Positions 58,819 through 64,000 of a stretch of DNA of 64,000 nucleotides are shown one piece after another (position 1 is the first letter of the stretch; each line of letters begins with the position of its first letter). Source of the stretch: Serratia plymuthica NBRC 102599 (GTDB lineage Bacteria > Pseudomonadota > Gammaproteobacteria > Enterobacterales > Enterobacteriaceae); the NCBI RefSeq assembly GCF_001590925.1, contig NZ_BCTU01000012.1, forward strand, positions 124,001-188,000, written 5' to 3'. Under the pieces are notes generated by a model. It was not told where the DNA came from and did no database searches. It saw only the letters and a list, made by a program, of their open reading frames with translations. A program made the position numbers and the translations under genes.

Positions 58819-59541
58819 ATGCCAGTGATTGCTCTGCAGGGTCTGCGAGGCGGAATGGGCACGACGTCAGTGACGGCGGCACTCGCCTGGGCATTACAAC
58901 AGTTGGGTGAATCGGTGCTGGCGATTGATTTCGCGCCGGATAATCTATTACGCCTGCATTTTAATATGCCGTTTGGGCTGGCGCGCGGCTGGGCCCGTGC
59001 TGAGCAAGACGGCGGCGACTGGCAGCAGGGCGCGATGCGCTATTGCGAAAAGCTCGATTTTCTTCCTTTTGGCCGGCTAACGGCCACGGAACGACTGAAT
59101 CTGCAATCCCCCGCCCACTGGCAAGATAGGCTGGCGCAGTTGGCCGCCGGCGGTCAATATCACTGGATCCTGCTCGACGTGCCGGCGGACGACAGCGTAC
59201 TGGCGCGTCAGGCGTTGGCGCTGGCAGACAGCATCTTCATGCTGATCGCCCCGGACGCCAACTGCCAAATCCGCCTGCATCAACAGGCGTTGCCGGAAGG
59301 CTGCCGCTTTCTGATTAACCAATATTTCGCTGCCAGCCAGTTGCAGCAGGATTTGCATCAGTTGTGGTTGCAAACGCTGGGCGGCCTGTTGCCGGTGGCT
59401 ATCCACCGCGATGAGGCGATGGCCGAGGCAATGGCGGTGAAGCAGCCGTTGGGCGAGTACCGCCCGGAAAGTCTGGCTGCCGATGAGGTGCTGACGCTGG
59501 CCAACTGGTGTCTGATCAATCTCAAGGATGCGGCACCATGA
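58819..59541 (+). CDS. bcsQ: Cellulose synthase-associated MinD/ParA-like ATPase
   Basis: 240 residues. Deviant Walker A LRGGMGTTSVTAA near 10, followed by VLAIDFAPDNLLRLHFN near 35; the rest fits the MinD/SIMIBI fold. BcsQ with BcsR localises cellulose synthesis to the pole in E. coli; a nonsense codon in bcsQ silences cellulose in K-12. This copy is intact. The stop overlaps the bcsA start (ATGA at 59538). Confidence 0.92.
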   Translation: MPVIALQGLRGGMGTTSVTAALAWALQQLGESVLAIDFAPDNLLRLHFNMPFGLARGWARAEQDGGDWQQGAMRYCEKLDFLPFGRLTATERLNLQSPAHWQDRLAQLAAGGQYHWILLDVPADDSVLARQALALADSIFMLIAPDANCQIRLHQQALPEGCRFLINQYFAASQLQQDLHQLWLQTLGGLLPVAIHRDEAMAEAMAVKQPLGEYRPESLAADEVLTLANWCLINLKDAAP

Positions 59542-62141
59542 GCCGGGTGATGAGTCTGTTGCTGGTGCCGCCGGTCCATCAGGCGGTGCAGACGCGCTAT
59601 CGAACCTACCGCCGTAACGGATCCTCGGCCTTTAGCGCTTTCCTTGCCACGCTGCTGGTGGCGTTGGGCTGGATTTTCCTGCGTTTTGAATCCCCGGACT
59701 GGCAGCGGGTGCGCGCCAGCCGCGCCTATTGGTTCCCGCATTTATCCTTCAGCCGCCCGCGCCCTGCGGATGGGCTGCGTTATCTGTTGCAGGGGCTTTG
59801 GCTGTTGCTGTTTCGTACCGGCCGCGCGCCGATGGGCCGTCATTATTTCGCCGGTTGGCACCGTCTGCAACTGCGTTACGCCAACTGGTTGCAAAGGCTC
59901 CCGCACCGATTGCAGAGCGCCGGGGTGGAACAGCGTTCGGTGGAACGCCTGAGCCAGATGAGCCGGCGCATGCGCCGCGTGCTGTTTATTATTGTCGGCG
60001 TGCTGGCGGCGATCCTCGCCATGCTGTGCATTTCGCAACCCTTCGATTTGCAGGCGCAGTTTGTGTTTGTGGTGCTGCTGTGGGGCATTGCGATGGTGGT
60101 GCGCCGGGTACCGGGCCGTTTGCCGGGGCTGATGCTGATCGTACTGTCGCTGACTGTTTCCTGCCGCTACCTTTGGTGGCGCTACACCGCCACGCTGAAC
60201 TGGGACGATCCGCTCAGCCTGACCTGTGGCCTGCTGCTGCTGGCGGCGGAAACCTATGCCTGGGTGGTGTTGGTTCTGGGCTATTTCCAGACCGTCTGGC
60301 CGCTTAACCGCCAGCCGGTGCCGCTGCCTGCCGACAGCGCGACCTGGCCGACGATCGATCTTATGGTGCCGACCTACAACGAAGATCTTGGGGTGGTGAA
60401 ACCGACTATCTACGCCGCGCTGGGTATTGATTGGCCGAAAGAGAAGGTCAATATTTACCTCCTCGATGACGGCAACCGACCGGAATTCAAAGCCTTCGCC
60501 GAAGAGGTGGGGGTGAAATATATCGCCCGGCCGACCCATGAGCATGCCAAGGCCGGTAACATCAACAACGCACTGAAGCAGGCCACCGGCGAGTTTGTGG
60601 CGATCTTCGACTGCGACCACGTACCGACCCGCTCCTTCCTGCAATTGACCATGGGCTGGTTCTTCAAAGACAAGAAGCTGGCGATGTTGCAGACCCCACA
60701 TCACTTCTTTTCGCCGGATCCGTTTGAGCGCAACCTCGGGCGTTTCCGCCAGACCCCGAACGAAGGCACGCTGTTCTACGGCCTGGTGCAGGACGGCAAC
60801 GATATGTGGGACGCGACCTTCTTCTGCGGCTCTTGCGCCATCCTGCGCCGCAGCGCGCTGGATGAGATAGGCGGCATCGCGGTGGAAACCGTCACCGAAG
60901 ATGCCCATACCTCGTTGCGTTTGCATCGTCGCGGGCACACCTCGGCCTATATCCGTATTCCACAGGCCGCCGGGCTGGCGACCGAAAGCCTGTCGGCGCA
61001 CATTGGCCAGCGCATTCGTTGGGCGCGCGGCATGGTGCAGATTTTCCGGCTGGATAACCCGCTGTTCGGCAAGGGGCTGAAACTGGCGCAGCGGCTGTGT
61101 TACGCCAACGCCATGTTGCACTTCTTGTCCGGTATTCCGCGGCTGATTTTCCTCACCGCGCCTTTGGCGTTCCTGCTGCTGCACGCCTATATCATTTTCG
61201 CCCCTGCGCTGGCGATCGCGCTCTATGTGTTGCCGCATATGATCCATGCCAGCCTGACCAACTCGCGCATCCAGGGTAAATACCGTCACTCTTTCTGGAG
61301 CGAGATCTACGAGACCGTGCTGGCCTGGTATATCGCCCGCCCTACCACGGTGGCGCTGTTCAATCCGCACAAGGGTAAATTCAACGTGACCGCCAAAGGC
61401 GGGCTGGTGGAAGAGGAACATGTCGATTGGGTGATTACCCGCCCTTACATGTTCCTGGTGGTGCTCAATCTGGCCGGCCTGATCTTCGGCGCCTGGCGGA
61501 TGGCCTACGGCCCGACGGACGAAGTCATGACAGTGATCGTCAGCCTGGTGTGGGTGCTGTACAACATGACGATTCTCGGCGGCGCGGTGGCGGTGGCGGT
61601 AGAGGCCAAGCAGGTGCGCCAGGCGCACCGCGTGGAGATTGCCATGCCGGCCGCGATAGCCCGGGCCGATGGTCACCTGTTTCCTTGCACGCTGCGCGAC
61701 TATTCCGACGGCGGGGTAGGGATTGAAATGCGCGTGTCGGATGCGCTGAAAGACGGCGACAAGGCATCGCTGCTGCTAAAACGTGGCCAGCAGGAATACA
61801 GCTTCCCGTGCGTGGTCACGCGCGCCTTCGGCAGTAAGGTGGGGATCCGCATGGTCGATCTCACCACCCGTGAACATATTGATTTTATTCAGTGCACCTT
61901 TGCCCGCGCCGATACCTGGGCGCTGTGGCAGGACGGGTTCCCTGAAGATAAACCGATCGAAAGCCTGCGCGACGTTCTGGCGCTGGGCTTCCGGGGTTAC
62001 CTGCGCATGGCGGACTATGCGCCGCCGATGGTGCGCAGCCTGCTGGTCGGATTCACGACGATGATTGCGTGGATAGCGTCATTCATCCCGCACGGTGTTG
62101 GCAGGAACCCGGCTTTCAGCCAAAAAGAGACAGTGGTATAG
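59538..62141 (+). CDS. bcsA: Cellulose synthase catalytic subunit
   Basis: 867 residues. The N-terminal arm and about eight membrane segments flank a GT2 domain. The substrate motifs DDGNRPEF (near 310), DCDHVP (near 360), TEDAHTS (near 455) and QRIRWARGM (near 490) are all present. A C-terminal PilZ domain (about 690-800) has the RxxxR arm (RQAHR) and DYSDGGVG. It polymerises UDP-glucose into cellulose and is switched on by c-di-GMP. Together with BcsB it forms the export channel. The upstream frame from 59508 is bcsQ read in another frame and is not part of the gene. Confidence 0.96.
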   Translation: MSRVMSLLLVPPVHQAVQTRYRTYRRNGSSAFSAFLATLLVALGWIFLRFESPDWQRVRASRAYWFPHLSFSRPRPADGLRYLLQGLWLLLFRTGRAPMGRHYFAGWHRLQLRYANWLQRLPHRLQSAGVEQRSVERLSQMSRRMRRVLFIIVGVLAAILAMLCISQPFDLQAQFVFVVLLWGIAMVVRRVPGRLPGLMLIVLSLTVSCRYLWWRYTATLNWDDPLSLTCGLLLLAAETYAWVVLVLGYFQTVWPLNRQPVPLPADSATWPTIDLMVPTYNEDLGVVKPTIYAALGIDWPKEKVNIYLLDDGNRPEFKAFAEEVGVKYIARPTHEHAKAGNINNALKQATGEFVAIFDCDHVPTRSFLQLTMGWFFKDKKLAMLQTPHHFFSPDPFERNLGRFRQTPNEGTLFYGLVQDGNDMWDATFFCGSCAILRRSALDEIGGIAVETVTEDAHTSLRLHRRGHTSAYIRIPQAAGLATESLSAHIGQRIRWARGMVQIFRLDNPLFGKGLKLAQRLCYANAMLHFLSGIPRLIFLTAPLAFLLLHAYIIFAPALAIALYVLPHMIHASLTNSRIQGKYRHSFWSEIYETVLAWYIARPTTVALFNPHKGKFNVTAKGGLVEEEHVDWVITRPYMFLVVLNLAGLIFGAWRMAYGPTDEVMTVIVSLVWVLYNMTILGGAVAVAVEAKQVRQAHRVEIAMPAAIARADGHLFPCTLRDYSDGGVGIEMRVSDALKDGDKASLLLKRGQQEYSFPCVVTRAFGSKVGIRMVDLTTREHIDFIQCTFARADTWALWQDGFPEDKPIESLRDVLALGFRGYLRMADYAPPMVRSLLVGFTTMIAWIASFIPHGVGRNPAFSQKETVV

Positions 62142-62197
62142 GCAAACCGCCCCGTTCACTTGCCTGGCTCCCAGGCTCTAACATTGATGATGATACG

Positions 62198-64000
62198 ATG
62201 ACGAGAAAAATAACCTGGTTTACCGCCCTGGCCTTAGGCATCAGCACCCTGTCTCAGGCTGAAACCGCCACCGCGCCGACCGTCGTCGCGCCACCGGCGA
62301 GTGTACCGGCCGATGCACCGGTCACCACGCCCATGGGAATGGCCGCACCGCAGGATGCGAATGCGCCGGTCCGCGACGTGCAATTGCCGTTTGCCCAGAT
62401 AGCACCGCCGCCGGGGACCTTTACCCTGCGCGGCACCCGGCCAGATGGCCAGGTTGAGTTCGGCGTCCGCAGTGACGAAGTGGTGTCACAGGCGACGCTC
62501 GATCTGGAGTTCACGCCTTCGCCGTCGCTGATCCCGGTGGAGTCGCACGTCAAGGTGTACCTCAATGACGAACTGATGGGCGTGACCACCCTCACCAAAG
62601 AACAGCTCGGCAAGCCAAATCGTATCCAGATGGCGATCGACCCGCGCTATATCACCGATTTTAACCGTGTGCGGTTGGTGTTCGTCGGCCATTACCAGAA
62701 CATCTGCGAAAATCCGGCCAACAGTACGCTGTGGCTCGACGTCAGCAAATCCAGCTCGCTGAATTTGCGTTTCCAGACGCTGCCATTGAAAAACGAACTG
62801 TCGCATTTCCCGGAACCCTTCCTGGACAGCCGCGACAACCGGTCGTTGACCTTGCCGATGGTGTTCGCCGGCTCGCCGGACCTCACTCAGCAGCGTGCGG
62901 CGGGCATGTTGGCCTCGTGGTTCGGCAGCAAGGCGCAGTGGCGAGGCCAGTCGTTCCCGACGTTGTATAACAAACTGCCGGACCAGCACGCCATCGTCTT
63001 CGCCACCAATAAGCAGCGCCCGGATTTCCTGCGCGATTACCCGGCGGTCAACGGGCCAACGGTGGAGATGATCAGCCATCCTGACAATCCCTACGTCAAA
63101 CTGCTGCTGGTGCAGGGGCGCGATGACAACGATTTGATCACCGCGGTAAAAGGCATTGCACAGGGCAACATTCTGTTCCGCGGCCAGAACGTCACGGTGG
63201 ATAAGGTTGAACAACTGGCGCCGCGCACGCCATACGATGCGCCTAATTGGGTGCGCACCGATCGGCCAATGACCTTTGCCGAGTTGCAACAGTACGCCGA
63301 ACAGCTGCAAACCAGCGGTATCGAGCCTGGCCCGATCTCGCTGACCATGAACCTGCCGCCGGATCTGTTCCTGATCCGCAGCACCGGCATCGATATGCAC
63401 CTGAAATACCGCTATACCGCGCCGCGCATTCAGGACGGCTCGCGCCTGAGCGTTAGCCTGAACAACCAGTTCGTGCAGGCCTATTCGCTGGTGCCGGAAC
63501 ACGAACAGGGCGCTCAGCTGCTGCGTCTGCCGCTGACCCAGGGGCTGATCGACTCCGACAAGAGCGTCAATATTCCGGCGCTGCGGTTGGGTGCCAGCAA
63601 CCAGATGCGGTTCGACTTTGATTACACCACGCTGTTGGCCAGTGGGGCGGAAGGACGCTGCGAGACGTATTCGTTCACCCAAAACCACGCGGTCATCGAC
63701 GGTTCGTCGACCATTGATTTCTCCGGTTACCGTCACTTTATGGCGATGCCGGATCTGCGCGCCTTCGCCAATGCCGGTTTCCCGTTCAGCCGTCTGGCCG
63801 ATCTGTCGCAGACGCTGGTGCTGGTCAACAAACAGCCGCAGCCGGCGCAGGTCAGCGCCATGCTGAACGCACTGGGGATCATCGGCGCCCAAACCGGTTA
63901 CCCGGCGTTGGCAATGACGCTGAGTGACGATTGGTCGCAGGCCAAAGATCGCGATGCCGATATTCTGATGATCGGCACTATCCCGCCGGAACTGCGGGAC
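62198..64000 (+). CDS. bcsB: Cellulose synthase regulatory subunit (truncated at window edge)
   Basis: 601 codons visible of an expected ~780; the frame is open at the right edge. A signal peptide (about 1-21, ending LSQA) precedes an A/P-rich linker and the carbohydrate-binding domain. Features include FTLRGTRPDGQVEFGVRSDE near 70, YQNICENPANSTLWLDVSKS near 165 and LFLIRSTGIDMHLKYRYTAP near 390. BcsB is periplasmic with a C-terminal membrane anchor and guides the glucan out. The ATG at 62198 follows bcsA by 56 bp. Confidence 0.95.
   Translation, partial: MTRKITWFTALALGISTLSQAETATAPTVVAPPASVPADAPVTTPMGMAAPQDANAPVRDVQLPFAQIAPPPGTFTLRGTRPDGQVEFGVRSDEVVSQATLDLEFTPSPSLIPVESHVKVYLNDELMGVTTLTKEQLGKPNRIQMAIDPRYITDFNRVRLVFVGHYQNICENPANSTLWLDVSKSSSLNLRFQTLPLKNELSHFPEPFLDSRDNRSLTLPMVFAGSPDLTQQRAAGMLASWFGSKAQWRGQSFPTLYNKLPDQHAIVFATNKQRPDFLRDYPAVNGPTVEMISHPDNPYVKLLLVQGRDDNDLITAVKGIAQGNILFRGQNVTVDKVEQLAPRTPYDAPNWVRTDRPMTFAELQQYAEQLQTSGIEPGPISLTMNLPPDLFLIRSTGIDMHLKYRYTAPRIQDGSRLSVSLNNQFVQAYSLVPEHEQGAQLLRLPLTQGLIDSDKSVNIPALRLGASNQMRFDFDYTTLLASGAEGRCETYSFTQNHAVIDGSSTIDFSGYRHFMAMPDLRAFANAGFPFSRLADLSQTLVLVNKQPQPAQVSAMLNALGIIGAQTGYPALAMTLSDDWSQAKDRDADILMIGTIPPELRD

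Noticed and set aside
59742-61676. 644-codon antisense frame over bcsA
   Set aside because: A shadow of a high-GC gene; the + strand has all cellulose synthase motifs.
62486-63892. 468-codon antisense frame over bcsB
   Set aside because: A shadow of bcsB; no ribosome site, no recognisable domain.

Overview
The window is a stretch of enterobacterial chromosome that looks like Serratia, and probably not S. marcescens itself. The chitinase at 46711..48402 has the length and architecture of Serratia ChiA but differs from the S. marcescens protein as I remember it, so I infer a species of the S. proteamaculans / liquefaciens / plymuthica type. The core genes are GC-rich. Two accessory blocks between about 3.7 and 13 kb are clearly more AT-rich.

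Layout. 1-3.5 kb: a LysR regulator (cut by the left edge) divergent from a CynX/NimT-type MFS exporter, then a secreted phytase-like esterase. 3.6-9.9 kb: a genomic island at selC (tRNA-Sec). It holds a decayed P4-type integrase, two AT-rich HEPN-motif proteins, an Ogr/Delta activator, the 3' end of a P4-type primase, and a retron whose reverse transcriptase is fused to a TIR domain. An imperfect copy of the selC 3' end at 9842-9861 marks the likely right boundary. 9.9-13.3 kb: a second accessory block with a HipA-like kinase, its Xre partner with repeated operator boxes, and gene relics. 13.3-18.1 kb: a diguanylate cyclase, a GGDEF-EAL phosphodiesterase and a LuxR-type quorum-sensing regulator without a luxI beside it. 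18.1-25.2 kb: a secreted histidine phosphatase, a DUF4282 protein, and a five-gene operon (MFS, acyltransferase, esterase, two SDRs) with a LysR gene. 25.4-28.6 kb: an unusual three-gene cluster (UDP-GlcNAc 2-epimerase homologue, cupin, beta-propeller) resembling a split aldos-2-ulose dehydratase. 28.7-32.7 kb: a hydrolase, a nucleoside-sugar-type SDR, and a divergent LysR/SDR pair.

32.8-37.8 kb: a beta-glucoside operon (EIIBCA, GH1 6-phospho-beta-glucosidase, OprB-type porin) behind a textbook RAT/terminator attenuator but without a bglG gene. 37.8-41.5 kb: an HD hydrolase, ohrR-ohr peroxide defence, and eptB for lipopolysaccharide modification. 41.7-45.3 kb: uhpA-uhpB-uhpC, with uhpC interrupted by an in-frame TGA. 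45.4-46.3 kb: tRNA-Pro whose 3' end and terminator are duplicated 163 bp downstream, followed by a TumE/TumA toxin-antitoxin pair. 46.7-54.7 kb: chiA and the complete dppABCDF dipeptide transporter operon. 55-64 kb: the cellulose locus, with bcsEFG divergent from bcsRQAB (bcsB runs off the right edge).

The c-di-GMP enzymes at 13-17 kb could feed the c-di-GMP-binding proteins of the cellulose locus (BcsA PilZ, BcsE), but that link is only inferred. The most unusual parts are the selC island with the retron-TIR and the HEPN pair, and the cupin/propeller/epimerase cluster.
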